Positions 42,653 to 52,198 of a stretch of 64,000 bases of DNA are shown here, piece after piece. A program made the position numbers and the translations under genes. The notes below the pieces were generated by a model that searched no databases, was not told where the DNA came from, and saw only the letters and a program-made list of their open reading frames with translations. Location: NCBI RefSeq assembly GCF_003284895.1, contig NZ_QMDV01000001.1, positions 151,080 to 215,079 on the forward strand, in the 5' to 3' direction. This stretch comes from Pontibacter arcticus. GTDB lineage: Bacteria; Bacteroidota; Bacteroidia; Cytophagales; Hymenobacteraceae. The stretch's first letter is position 1. The number at the start of each line of letters is the position of its first letter.

Positions 42653-45145
42653 TTATTCTGTTATTGCTGCTTTTGCATCTTCGGTTACCACCAGTTTTAG
42701 TGGGTTTTTCACCTGGTCTTTCAGCAACGCAATCTGCACTACTTCGTCTACGCGGTCCACGAAATGAATCTGGATGCCTTTGATGTAATGTGCCGGTATC
42801 TCGTTAATGTCTTTCCTGTTTTTCTGGCAAAGTATAACATCCGTAATGCCGGCGCGCTTGGCTGCCAGAATTTTTTCTTTGATGCCGCCTACAGGCAATA
42901 CTTTTCCGCGCAGGGTAATTTCACCGGTCATGGCGAGGCGCGATTTAACTTTGCGCTGTGTAAACACGGATGCGATAGACGTAAAAATGGCAATACCCGC
43001 CGACGGGCCGTCTTTTGGAACAGCGCCCTCCGGGAAGTGAATATGCAGGTCATACTGGTCGAACAGGCGGTAATCAATATCCAGCAGTTCAGCATGCGCT
43101 TTCAGGTACGTGATTGCCGTCATAGCTGATTCTTTCATCACATCACCCAACTGCCCCGACAACGTTAATTTGCCTTTGCCTTTGCTCAGCAGCGATTCAA
43201 TGAAAAGTATATCGCCACCTACCGAGGTCCAGGCAAGGCCGGTTACCACGCCTGCCGTATCAATATCCTGGTAAATTTCTTTGTCGAAGATCTCAGACCC
43301 CATGATCTTCACCACATCTTCGGGCTTAATGGTTTTGGCATACTCTTTATCCATTGCCTTTAGTTTGGCTGTGTTCCGGATGAGCTGGCCCAGCTTACGC
43401 TCCAGGTTACGCACACCCGACTCGCGGGTATAATCTTCGATCAGTTTCTGAATGGTGCCTTTCGCCAGTTTCACATCTTCATCCAGCAGGCCGTGGTCTG
43501 CTATCTGCTTGGGTAAAAGGTGGCGCTTGGCTATCTCCATTTTCTCTTCGATAGTATAACCTGTCAGTTCGATGATTTCCATACGGTCGCGGAGAGCAGG
43601 CTGTATGGTTTCGAGTGAGTTGGCTGTAGCAATGAACAAGACTTTGGAAAGGTCATACTCTACATCCAGGTAGTTATCCATAAACGTATGGTTCTGCTCC
43701 GGGTCCAGCACTTCGAGTAAGGCCGAAGACGGATCGCCGCGGAAATCAGAAGCCAGTTTATCGATCTCATCCAGTATGATTACGGGGTTAGATGAACCGG
43801 TCTTTTTTATCTGGCTGATGATCTTGCCGGGCATAGCGCCCACATACGTACGGCGGTGTCCGCGAATCTCTGCTTCGTCGCGCACGCCACCCAACGACAT
43901 TCTGACATAAGTACGACCCAGCGCTTTGGCAACAGAGCGGCCCAATGATGTTTTACCAACGCCCGGAGGTCCGTACAAACAAAGTATAGGCGCTTTCATG
44001 TCGTTCTTCAGCTTCAGTACAGCCAAATATTCCAGGATGCGCTCCTTTACTTTCTCCAGGCCATAGTGGTCGGCATCCAGTATCTTTTTGGTCCGGTTCA
44101 GGTTGAAATTATCCTTGGTGTACTCGTTCCAGGGCAGATCCAGCAAAAACTCCAGGTAGTTGACAGACAGTGGATATTCGGCGGCCTGCGAGTTTAAGCG
44201 GGCCAGTTTTTCAATTTCTTTTTTGAAATGTTTCGCAACTGCTTCCGGCCATTTCTTTTTGGCAGCACGCTCCCGGAAACGCTCTATTTCCTGGTCCGGT
44301 CCTTCCTGGCCCAACTCATCCTGCAGCACTTTTATCTGCTGGCGCAGGAAATAGTCGCGTTGCTGCTGGTCGATGTCGGTGTGTACTTTGGTATGGATCT
44401 CCTGCTTCAGTTCGAGCAATTGTATCTCGCGTAACATCAGCTGCAGCAACATGGTACCGCGCTCTGTGCCGTCGTTTACTTCGAGGAGCTGCTGCTTCTG
44501 GGCAACTTCCACGTTCAGGTTACTCGATAAAAAGTGCATCAGGAAACTCGGGCTGTCGATGTTATCCAACGCTACCTGCGCCTCCTGCGGAATTTCAGGG
44601 TTCAGTTTCATCACTTTGGCCGCCGCATCTTTCAGCGATTGTACCAACGCTTTTACTTCTTTCACCTTTTTATCCATCGGTGTTTCCTTGCACAAACTCA
44701 CTTTGGCAGCCAGGTAAGGATCTTCCTGGGTTACTTCTTCTACCTTAAAGCGATTCTGACCCTGAATGATAATCGTGGTATTGCCATCAGGCAGCACCAG
44801 CATTTTCAGGATCTTAGCAATTGTGCCAATTTCGTAGATATCTTCGGCAGTCGGGTCGTCGCTGTTGATGTTTTTCTGGGCAACTACGCCAATGATTTTA
44901 TTTCCTTTATGGGCTTTGCGCACCAGCCTCACCGACTTTTTGCGGCTAACGGTAATGGGCAACACCACACCCGGAAATAAAACGGTATTACGAACCGCTA
45001 AGAGTGGCAGCTCGTCGGGCACATCTTCTGCCGCTATTTGTTCTTCCGCATCAGCCGTGATAATGGGAATCATGTCGTCTTCTTCTTCGTCGGCTATATT
45101 ACTTAGTAGCAAATTATGCAAAAAATTCTTGAGTGTATAGTTCAT
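42653..45145 (-). CDS. lon: ATP-dependent protease Lon
   Basis: A full-length (830 residues) cytoplasmic AAA+ protease that degrades damaged proteins. The N-terminal substrate domain begins near residue 45 ([20 protein letters not shown]). Walker A is [13 protein letters not shown] and the sensor region includes [15 protein letters not shown]. The protease domain carries the nucleophile serine in [11 protein letters not shown] and the lysine in [14 protein letters not shown], which form its Ser-Lys dyad. Nothing is unusual in the gene except an acidic N-terminal extension (about residues 17-40). Confidence 0.98.
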   Translation of the reverse strand: MNYTLKNFLHNLLLSNIADEEEDDMIPIITADAEEQIAAEDVPDELPLLAVRNTVLFPGVVLPITVSRKKSVRLVRKAHKGNKIIGVVAQKNINSDDPTAEDIYEIGTIAKILKMLVLPDGNTTIIIQGQNRFKVEEVTQEDPYLAAKVSLCKETPMDKKVKEVKALVQSLKDAAAKVMKLNPEIPQEAQVALDNIDSPSFLMHFLSSNLNVEVAQKQQLLEVNDGTERGTMLLQLMLREIQLLELKQEIHTKVHTDIDQQQRDYFLRQQIKVLQDELGQEGPDQEIERFRERAAKKKWPEAVAKHFKKEIEKLARLNSQAAEYPLSVNYLEFLLDLPWNEYTKDNFNLNRTKKILDADHYGLEKVKERILEYLAVLKLKNDMKAPILCLYGPPGVGKTSLGRSVAKALGRTYVRMSLGGVRDEAEIRGHRRTYVGAMPGKIISQIKKTGSSNPVIILDEIDKLASDFRGDPSSALLEVLDPEQNHTFMDNYLDVEYDLSKVLFIATANSLETIQPALRDRMEIIELTGYTIEEKMEIAKRHLLPKQIADHGLLDEDVKLAKGTIQKLIEDYTRESGVRNLERKLGQLIRNTAKLKAMDKEYAKTIKPEDVVKIMGSEIFDKEIYQDIDTAGVVTGLAWTSVGGDILFIESLLSKGKGKLTLSGQLGDVMKESAMTAITYLKAHAELLDIDYRLFDQYDLHIHFPEGAVPKDGPSAGIAIFTSIASVFTQRKVKSRLAMTGEITLRGKVLPVGGIKEKILAAKRAGITDVILCQKNRKDINEIPAHYIKGIQIHFVDRVDEVVQIALLKDQVKNPLKLVVTEDAKAAITE

Positions 45146-45313
45146 ATAGTAGTAGTGCCATTCTGGCAGAAAATTCAGCTGTGGTAAGCTGATTTCGATC
45201 GTGTGCTTATAATTTCAAGACTTGTGCCAAGCCTGTAAAATTGCCTGTTTTCTCTGACATACTTGTAACTTTTCTAGTTTAACTCACAAAAAGCGGCAGT
45301 ACGCGGCAGGGGT

Positions 45314-45347
45314 ATTGTGTAAATATAGCGTAAAATTTATATCTTTG
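45314..45347 (+). promoter_or_regulatory. Candidate promoter for the OmpA/PD40 gene
   Basis: TATCTTTG at 45340-45347 is a perfect TAnnTTTG -7 box, with ATTG at 45314-45317 as a -33 element, 22 bases apart. The predicted transcription start falls just before the ATG at 45375, which supports that start over a TTG at 45315. Confidence 0.55.
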
Positions 45348-45374
45348 ATTTTCAGGTTGAAACTACTGAGGCTG

Positions 45375-47333
45375 ATGAAACAATTATACCTGATAGCAAT
45401 TTTTTGTTGCTTGTTTATACTTCCATTTCCGGGAAAAGGTCAGATTAACAAGCAAAAACAATCCGGCTTAACGGTGCAGAAAAAGGCACCTTCGCCCGAA
45501 CTGCATCTCGACTTTCCGAATTTAAACAAATTAGCTTATTTCCGCGACGATAAAAAGCTTGCCGCCATCCGTAAGCTCGAAAAAAAGAAGCAATACGATA
45601 AAGTGCTTCCCATACTCGAAGCTTATGTAGGCCAGTTCGGGATCGAAAATTTTTACAAGGATACGTACCTGCTGTGGCGGTTGGGCCAGTTGTTAGAGAA
45701 ACAGGGCAGCTCCGAAAAAGCAAAAGCGCTGTACCGGCTTGTACTAAAACACCACCGCACCGATGTACGCGAAGTAGCTTCTTATTACGACTCGCTCGAA
45801 GAAAATACCAAAGATTATTACGTGCCGCTCGATTATTACTACGAGCTGGTAGAGTACCGGAAATCGATCGCCACGTTTAAGCCGCCAAAAGGGGTATACT
45901 TAAACATGGGCAAGCCAATCAATTCGACCTATGCTGATTATGGCCCTACTATCCGGGGCGAAGACGATACTTTTATCTTTACATCAAAACGAAATACACT
46001 GGGCCTGAACGGGCGCGCTAACGAAGACCTTTTTTACTCGAGGCAGCACAACGGTTTCTGGGAAGAGGCAAAGTCTTTCGGTAAACCCATCAACAGCATT
46101 TACAACGAAGGATCAGCAACCCTGAGCCGCAACGGCAAGACGTTATACTTCGCCCGCTGCGAATCGCCGGACGGAATGGGTAACTGCGACTTATATGTGG
46201 CTACGTTGCAGGAAAACGGTTTGTGGGGCGATATCGAGAACCTGGGCAAAAATGTAAACTCGTCCGGCTGGGATTCGCAACCAACCCTTTCAGCTAAAGA
46301 AGACACCTTATACTTTGCCTCCGACAGGCTCGGCGGTTTTGGCCTTTCAGATATTTATTATACTTATAAAGATAAAAAAGGTGGCTGGGCTCCGGCCAAG
46401 AACATGGGCCCCGTCGTGAATACGCGCGAAAGCGAAGTGAGTCCGTTTTTCCATCCGCTTTACCAGGTTTTATACTTTAGCTCGCGGGGGCAGCTGTACA
46501 ATTTCGGTGATTTCGATATCTACAAAACCTATAACGTGCAGGGCCACTGGCAGGAGCCGCGCAACATCGGCCCGCTGGTAAACGGCATGGGCAGCGAATA
46601 TTATTTTGCGATTGATGCATCCTCTAAAAACCTGTACTACGCCCGCTCCGAAGCCAACGATATTCAGAACCTGGACCTGTACTCTTTCCCATTGCCGATG
46701 GAGGCGCACCCACTGGCTATTACCAAAGTAGAAGGCACACTTACTGATTCTGTAACGCTGCAACCGCTTTCAGGCATTGTGTCGGTGGTCGATCTGGAAA
46801 ACGGTATTGAGATTTCGTCTAAGTATATCCGGCCGGATGGTTCTTTTGATTTTGAGCTGATCGATAATACCCGTTACATGCTGGTGATCCAGAGCCCGGA
46901 CTTCTTCACGATTGAGCGCGAACTGGCCCTGAAAAATGATACGACCGTTAACATCATGACGCGCGTGATCGACTATAGTATACCTATGGTGTTCAGTAAT
47001 ATTGAGTTCGATCAGAACCAGTCCAACATTAAACCGGACATGCATGCCGTACTGAACCAGGTAGCGCTCTTCCTGTTAGACCACCCTTATTTCAGGCTCG
47101 AGATTGCAGGCCACACCGACGCTGCCGGCAACCCGGAATTCAACTTAAGCCTCTCCCAGGACCGCGCAGATGCTATCCGGAGTTACATCGAGAAAAAGAT
47201 AAACATCCCGCAAGGCCGCATCGATGCCATGGGCTATGGCAGCTCCAAGCCTCTCCGCGAAGAAAAAACGCAGGAAGACCGCCAGGTTAACCGCCGCGTA
47301 GAGTTCAGGCTGATAAAGCCGGAAGATATGTAG
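45375..47333 (+). CDS. OmpA-family protein with PD40/WD40-like repeats
   Basis: The 652-residue product has a signal peptide (MKQLYLIAIFCCLFILPFPG). I use the ATG at 45375 because the promoter candidate overlaps the in-frame upstream TTG. A TPR-like segment at about residues 60-150 is followed by PD40/WD40-like blades (DIYYTYKDKKGGW), a carboxypeptidase-regulatory-like sandwich near 460 (EGTLTDSVTLQPLSGIVSVV), and a C-terminal OmpA peptidoglycan-binding domain (about 530-650, with AGHTDAAGNPEFNLSLSQDR). This OmpA-PD40 layout is common in gliding-related and envelope proteins of Bacteroidota, and the protein probably links the outer membrane to peptidoglycan. It has no operon partner. Confidence 0.9.
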   Translation: MKQLYLIAIFCCLFILPFPGKGQINKQKQSGLTVQKKAPSPELHLDFPNLNKLAYFRDDKKLAAIRKLEKKKQYDKVLPILEAYVGQFGIENFYKDTYLLWRLGQLLEKQGSSEKAKALYRLVLKHHRTDVREVASYYDSLEENTKDYYVPLDYYYELVEYRKSIATFKPPKGVYLNMGKPINSTYADYGPTIRGEDDTFIFTSKRNTLGLNGRANEDLFYSRQHNGFWEEAKSFGKPINSIYNEGSATLSRNGKTLYFARCESPDGMGNCDLYVATLQENGLWGDIENLGKNVNSSGWDSQPTLSAKEDTLYFASDRLGGFGLSDIYYTYKDKKGGWAPAKNMGPVVNTRESEVSPFFHPLYQVLYFSSRGQLYNFGDFDIYKTYNVQGHWQEPRNIGPLVNGMGSEYYFAIDASSKNLYYARSEANDIQNLDLYSFPLPMEAHPLAITKVEGTLTDSVTLQPLSGIVSVVDLENGIEISSKYIRPDGSFDFELIDNTRYMLVIQSPDFFTIERELALKNDTTVNIMTRVIDYSIPMVFSNIEFDQNQSNIKPDMHAVLNQVALFLLDHPYFRLEIAGHTDAAGNPEFNLSLSQDRADAIRSYIEKKINIPQGRIDAMGYGSSKPLREEKTQEDRQVNRRVEFRLIKPEDM

Positions 47334-47362
47334 GTTTATACTTTGGTGGTGGTGATTGGTGG

Positions 47363-48433
47363 ATGTTTAGGTTTTATGTTAGTGAGGCTAATAATAGTAT
47401 ACAAGTGATCAAGATACTCATCAGATTTCTATTTCCTGTAGTGCTTTTTCTTACTGCTCACGTAGGCTTTGCTCAAAACTCAGGAGGCCCTAGAGCGCTA
47501 GCTGTTAAAGGGTCATATATCCATTCACAGACGAAAACGGAGTTCCCAAAAGACTTACTTGGTTATGAACGAAAAGGTATTTATTCCTTTAATAAAAAGA
47601 AATCTAATATAGGAGCCACTTATAAAAGTAAAAAGGGAGGTACCACTGTTTCAGTGTATCTCTACCCAAGTCGTGAAGCAAGTGAGGATCGGCTTAGAAT
47701 TGAGTATGCATCCGCTTTAGGTGAGATTACAATGAATTCCAAAAAAGGTATTACTTCTAATCCAGGCCTTACATCATATGCCAGAGATGGATATAAAGTT
47801 AATGGAGTCAGAGCACAGGTTACCGATGTCAGAACAGGTTTAATGTCTCATTTATCAGTCTATGAATGTGGTAAGTGGTTTCTTAAACTCCGAATCTCCT
47901 CTAACTTGTTAGATTCTGTTGCTGTAAGTCACTTGGAATACAAAATTCTAGACCAATTTGTACCAACCGATCTCGTAAGACAAGACCCTTTTAAATCGGA
48001 ATCTACAATTTATTTTGCTCCCGCTGCATTTGCAGATTCACTCCTATTGGTTTCAGCAATGGGTGGTGCGTTTAAAAAAGTGAAATGGGCGCTAGATAAT
48101 GTTGATTCACTGGAAAGAGCAGCCGGCTTCCCTGGTTTGTATTTAGATCTTCATGCAGAATCGTTAACGGAACTTGCTCATCAAGGTCAAATTAAACAAG
48201 AGACAAAAAAGTGGACTAGACAACCAGAAACTTCAGCTTATTTGTCAGAATTGAATACGATCATTGAAAGTGGCTATCTAAGAGAATTTATAATGGATCA
48301 ATACAATATGCTCTTAATTGTACCTAAAGATGTTAAGCTAGATTTTAAAGCTTATCAACAATGGAAACTGATACGCCCTACAAGGATCGACTTGAACGAG
48401 AGATTGTATGTCATATCTTACATAAATGAATGA
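47363..48433 (+). CDS. Exported protein of unknown function, AT-rich orphan
   Basis: A 356-residue protein with a hydrophobic N-terminus ending AHVGFAQ, so probably exported. I do not recognise the family. The start is uncertain: there is no clear ribosome site before the ATG at 47363, and codon 15 (GTG, 47405) would leave a shorter signal peptide. The coding region is visibly AT-richer than the neighbours and has no AAGTATA or TATACTT copy, unlike most genes here. It could be a recent arrival. Confidence 0.65.
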   Translation: MFRFYVSEANNSIQVIKILIRFLFPVVLFLTAHVGFAQNSGGPRALAVKGSYIHSQTKTEFPKDLLGYERKGIYSFNKKKSNIGATYKSKKGGTTVSVYLYPSREASEDRLRIEYASALGEITMNSKKGITSNPGLTSYARDGYKVNGVRAQVTDVRTGLMSHLSVYECGKWFLKLRISSNLLDSVAVSHLEYKILDQFVPTDLVRQDPFKSESTIYFAPAAFADSLLLVSAMGGAFKKVKWALDNVDSLERAAGFPGLYLDLHAESLTELAHQGQIKQETKKWTRQPETSAYLSELNTIIESGYLREFIMDQYNMLLIVPKDVKLDFKAYQQWKLIRPTRIDLNERLYVISYINE

Positions 48434-48567
48434 AAGAATTATACATAGCAACGAAGCATATAAATTTGCCTTAGCAAAAACCACTAAACCTTCCTTCCTA
48501 AAACATATCCCATCTCTACGAGTTAAATAAACCTACAGAAAGGTTATTTATACTTAGGGTTACGCTA

Positions 48568-49989
48568 TTGAAAATACTGCTTACAGGAGTTACCGGATAC
48601 ATTGCGCAGCGCTTGTTGCCAGCCTTGCTGCAAGAGGGCCACGAAGTGGTGTGTTGTGTGCGGGACAAAAGCAGGTACACAAACAAGTATGCTTCCGAAA
48701 ATACCAGCGTCATAGAAGCCGATTTCCTGGATGAAGCCAGTTTACAGCAGATTCCGGATGACATTGACGTAGCGTATTACCTGATCCATTCAATGGCTAC
48801 ACAAGCGGGCAACTTCCAACGCATGGAAGAGATGTGTGCCATTAATTTCAAGAACAGAATAGAGCAGACGGCCGCCAGGCAGGTTATTTATTTAAGCGGC
48901 ATTGTAAACGAAACAGCTTTATCCAAGCATCTGACGTCCCGGAAAAACGTAGAGGACATTTTAGCCAATGCTACGTTTGCCCTTACCACGTTAAGAGCCG
49001 GTATTATTGTAGGTTCGGGCAGCGCCTCGTTCGAGATCATCCGCGACCTGGTAGAAAAGCTGCCTGTGATGATAACGCCGCGTTGGCTCAAAACAAAGTG
49101 CCAGCCTATTGCCATCCGTAACGTGGTGCAGTTCCTGAGCGGCGTTATTGGCCGCGAAGAAACTTATCATAAAAGTTACGACATTGGCGGCCCCGACATT
49201 TTAACCTACAAAGAAATGCTGCTGCATTTTGCCCGGATCAGAGGACTTAACCGTCGCATCTTTGTCGTACCCGTCATGACGCCCAGGATCTCCTCTTACT
49301 GGTTATACTTTGTAACGGCTACCTCCTACCCGCTTGCCCGCAACCTGGTGAGCTCCATGAAAACCGAAGTGATCTGTAAGCCTAATAACCTGGCAGCCAT
49401 GCTTGGTATTTCTTTACTTAACTACGATACCGCTATCAGGCTTGCCTTTGATAAGATCGAACAGAACCAGGTGTTATCAAGCTGGAAAGATGCGCAAACC
49501 AGCAGCATTTTCAGGAAAGGATTTTCGCATTACATCGAAGTGCCGGTAAACGGTTGTTTTAAAGATGTACGCACCCGGCAGATCAGTAACCCCGCTACTG
49601 CACTGGACAGAATCTGGCGGCTGGGCGGAAAAACGGGCTGGTATTACGGTAACTGGCTCTGGGAAATAAGAGGTTTCATGGATCAGTTGGTAGGTGGCGT
49701 AGGCATGCGGCGCGGCCGGCGAAGCGATTCTGAAATAGGACCAGGCGAAACGCTGGATTTCTGGCGGGTACTGATCGCGAACCGGGAAGAAAAGCGGTTG
49801 CTTTTGTATGCCGAAATGAAGTTACCCGGCGAGGCCTGGCTCGAATTCAAGATCGATGAAAATGATGTGCTCACACAAACTGCTACGTTCAGGCCTTTAG
49901 GTGTTTTAGGCCGGCTTTACTGGTATGCGGTACTGCCTTTCCACGGCTTCATTTTTAAGGGGATGATCGATAACATCAGCAAATCCTAG
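48568..49989 (+). CDS. NAD(P)-binding SDR-like protein with DUF2867 C-terminus
   Basis: The 473-residue protein has an extended-SDR nucleotide-binding domain (GVTGYIAQRLLPALLQEGHE near the start, the usual GXXGYI pattern) over about residues 1-300, then a DUF2867-like domain that contains WRLGGKTGWYYGNWLWEIRG and the DFWRVL motif. The start codon is TTG and no strong ribosome site precedes it. Proteins of this fused type are thought to act on isoprenoid or quinone-like substrates, but the reaction is not established. It stands alone. Confidence 0.88.
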   Translation: MKILLTGVTGYIAQRLLPALLQEGHEVVCCVRDKSRYTNKYASENTSVIEADFLDEASLQQIPDDIDVAYYLIHSMATQAGNFQRMEEMCAINFKNRIEQTAARQVIYLSGIVNETALSKHLTSRKNVEDILANATFALTTLRAGIIVGSGSASFEIIRDLVEKLPVMITPRWLKTKCQPIAIRNVVQFLSGVIGREETYHKSYDIGGPDILTYKEMLLHFARIRGLNRRIFVVPVMTPRISSYWLYFVTATSYPLARNLVSSMKTEVICKPNNLAAMLGISLLNYDTAIRLAFDKIEQNQVLSSWKDAQTSSIFRKGFSHYIEVPVNGCFKDVRTRQISNPATALDRIWRLGGKTGWYYGNWLWEIRGFMDQLVGGVGMRRGRRSDSEIGPGETLDFWRVLIANREEKRLLLYAEMKLPGEAWLEFKIDENDVLTQTATFRPLGVLGRLYWYAVLPFHGFIFKGMIDNISKS

Positions 49990-50109
49990 TTTTGAAAGTA
50001 TAACCGGTATTGAGCTAAAAGATTTATACTTTCAAAATTGCATTGCTGATAATTCCGGAAAGTATAATCTACGCCTACCCCCATGCCGTCAATTTAAGAA
50101 AATTGGCTC

Positions 50110-50218
50110 ATTCGGATTTGTAATCTGAATGTTGCTATAATCCGGATTTACAATCCGCTTTTGCGCCTCTACCCCTTTTACTGGAATTTGAAGTATAAAA
50201 TCGGATTGCAAATCCGGA
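50110..50218. repeat. Three copies of the hairpin CGGATT-N3-AATCCG
   Basis: Copies lie at 50113-50127 (one mismatch), 50143-50157 and 50202-50216, the last two perfect. Loops are TGT, TAC and GCA. The arrangement resembles REP-type hairpin clusters. No transposase is nearby. Confidence 0.8.
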
Positions 50219-50336
50219 AGAGCAAAAGTAAGTTGTTGGTCAGAAGACACAACAACGGCGCATAAACTCTTAAATTGACACCATTGCCCCGAATTATCCA
50301 AGAAGGGAATTTTACAGTAGCATTAATTTATAATGA

Positions 50337-50366
50337 TTCCCCTCCTTGGAGGAGCTAGGGGTGTGT
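50337..50366 (+). repeat. Single end of the G/C-rich repeat family
   Basis: TTCCCCTCCTTGGAGGAGCT followed by AGGGGTGTGT matches the right end of the elements at 24875 and 40846. A weaker candidate left part lies near 50295. It may be a decayed copy. Confidence 0.55.
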
Positions 50367-50512
50367 TACCCAAGTATAAACAAGATATCATAATTGTTGG
50401 TGTTTTCATCAATAATCTATAAACGCAGAAGTAATAACCACCATCTCTGCAACTCTATACTTTGTTATAAGCCTAACCTACTTCATTCCTCCACCAGAAA
50501 AACACTTAAAAC

Positions 50513-50552
50513 AAAGAAGCTGTTAGCAGATAAATCTGCTAACAGCTTCTTT
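50513..50552. terminator. Perfect 18-bp terminator hairpin
   Basis: AAAGAAGCTGTTAGCAGA and its exact complement (50535-50552) flank a TAAA loop, with T-runs on both sides. It ends 27 bases before the DUF6702-like stop codon at 50579, and the downstream side carries TATACTT. Confidence 0.85.
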
Positions 50553-50578
50553 AAATTTATACTTGCTCTTGCTGGTTT

Positions 50579-51082
50579 CTAAAAACTGATTTTCCTGGTT
50601 TCTTCGCCGCGCTGCAGCATCACGCTTTCGGTTTTGCTTTTGTAATTCACGTTCACAATGTTCATCTGGTCGCCGAATATCTCTGTAAAGATGGCGTTTT
50701 TTACGTACAGTTGCGCCAGTTGGGCTTGCTGAACAGGCACTTCCAGGTATATCCAGACGGCATCAGCTTCTTCTTCTGACCCTACAAATTTATACTTCAG
50801 CGGTTTTCCTTTGGTCAGTTCAAATGCCAGATTTGCCTGCAGGTAATTAGCTAAGTATAGGTTGGTCTTTTCTGAATTTGCCTGATACACTACCTTGCTT
50901 TTAGTACGCTGCGAAAGTGCATTTTCCAGGTCATCGGTAAACACCCGAACGGCAACTTCCAGGCTTTGGGTACGGCCGTTATACTTCACATCTGTTATGC
51001 TGGCGTGGTAATCGTGGGCAACCGCCGGAAAGCCAAGCAAGCAGCTAAAAAGCAATGCCAGCATTAAACCACTATACTTCAT
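50579..51082 (-). CDS. DUF6702-like exported protein
   Basis: The 167-residue product has a signal peptide (1-22, ending PAVAH) and then HASITDVKYNGRTQSLEVAVRVFTDDLENAL, which matches the DUF6702 family of Bacteroidota. The rest has alternating strands. The function of the family is unknown; in other members it lies near M1 peptidases or metal-related genes, which is not the case here. It follows the LysM protein after 6 bases, so the pair is an operon. Confidence 0.8.
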   Translation of the reverse strand: MKYSGLMLALLFSCLLGFPAVAHDYHASITDVKYNGRTQSLEVAVRVFTDDLENALSQRTKSKVVYQANSEKTNLYLANYLQANLAFELTKGKPLKYKFVGSEEEADAVWIYLEVPVQQAQLAQLYVKNAIFTEIFGDQMNIVNVNYKSKTESVMLQRGEETRKISF

Positions 51083-51088
51083 ACTATC

Positions 51089-52171
51089 TTATTTACCGGC
51101 AGGCAGGTCAGCAAGTACGCGCTCGGCTACTTTGGGCATGTTCTCGCTTACAATGCGCTGCACATCGTTCATGTTAGAGTGATATGGCACTTTTACTTTG
51201 TTACCGGATATTAACTCACCTCGGCTGTCGTAGATCGAATAATGAACCAGAAAATTGCGTTCGTAGTTCATAGCGGCGCGGTCCAGGCAGTTTTCGTAAT
51301 TCGTTTTTACTTCAAACTGATTTATAAAAACGTAATAGTCGATGTCGTACTGGTTGTTGAAATAACTGAAGAAATCGCCGTCTTTTACCTGCACGCCAAA
51401 ATGCTTGGCGGGGTCTTTGGCAAGTGGCGTAACAGCAGGCGCATGCTGAATGTTGCGCTTTTCTTTCTGATCTTTCACCCAATTTAGTACGCCGCCTTTT
51501 TCATCGTTCTTCACAACAGGCTGTTGATTGTATCTGGATTGCTTATTATCCTGGTAAGTATAACTTAACGATCGGTACAGTTTACTCAGTTCATCTACAC
51601 TATCGCGGTAAACGCCGCCCAATAAATGAATGGTTTCGTAGCCTTCCGGGGCCAGCAGCGCATTTAACCTTCCTCTGAAAACGTGGCGCACGTTCTGCCG
51701 AGGAATTTTAGACTGACGCGCAATTTCAAAATCAGCATCTGAAAAGTATAAATAGGGGTCAAAAGGAATAACCAGCAAACGTTGTTTGGCCTTCACTTTT
51801 GATACCTCTACACTCGAAGATTTTGCTGTGGTGCTGGGTGTGGTACGCACCGGATTAGTTGCTGTTGATGGCTTTGTAGCTGCCGGTATTGGAGTTGATG
51901 CTATGTTACGAACATCGGGTTGTTTGAGGTATAATACCTGGCCTATCTCCAGTTTAGGGCCGTTCCATTTCTGCAACGAATCGATGGGAAGGTTAAACCT
52001 GCGGCTGAGGCTGTAGTAAGTGTCGTTTTGCTTTACCTGGTACACACTATCGCCGGGAGCGGCGATAGTGGCAGAGGTTATGTTTAGGTGCGGTTCCGGC
52101 GAACCGGCAAACGCGTGAAAGGAGGCAAAAAATAAGAGGAAGGCTAACGTTGTTTTCAGGGCGTACATCAC
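51089..52171 (-). CDS. LysM-domain exported protein
   Basis: A 360-residue exported protein with a signal peptide (1-22) and one LysM peptidoglycan-binding motif at about 43-84 (VKQNDTYYSLSRRFNLPIDS). A Thr/Pro-rich linker follows (about 90-125). The C-terminal part, about 200 residues, has no recognised domain but contains FRGRLNALLAPEGYETIHLL and a segment with DIDYYVFINQFEVKTNYENC, like lipoprotein-type envelope proteins. It precedes the DUF6702-like gene by 6 bases and follows rseP by 27 bases on the same strand. Confidence 0.85.
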   Translation of the reverse strand: MMYALKTTLAFLLFFASFHAFAGSPEPHLNITSATIAAPGDSVYQVKQNDTYYSLSRRFNLPIDSLQKWNGPKLEIGQVLYLKQPDVRNIASTPIPAATKPSTATNPVRTTPSTTAKSSSVEVSKVKAKQRLLVIPFDPYLYFSDADFEIARQSKIPRQNVRHVFRGRLNALLAPEGYETIHLLGGVYRDSVDELSKLYRSLSYTYQDNKQSRYNQQPVVKNDEKGGVLNWVKDQKEKRNIQHAPAVTPLAKDPAKHFGVQVKDGDFFSYFNNQYDIDYYVFINQFEVKTNYENCLDRAAMNYERNFLVHYSIYDSRGELISGNKVKVPYHSNMNDVQRIVSENMPKVAERVLADLPAGK

Positions 52172-52198
52172 GGTGCTATCTTTTAGAACGCCCTTCTG

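Larger units (their letters stand above)
49990..50578. other. Gene-free region rich in inverted repeats
   Basis: The 589 bases hold a triple hairpin cluster (50113-50216), one end of the G/C-rich repeat (50337), a terminator (50513-50552) and an AAGTATA pair at about 49997 and 50025. No real gene is seen, and the neighbouring genes converge on it. Confidence 0.55.

Noticed and set aside
45315-45374. TTG start giving 20 more residues on the OmpA/PD40 protein
   Set aside because: A perfect -7 promoter box lies inside this stretch and the signal peptide begins cleanly at the ATG at 45375.
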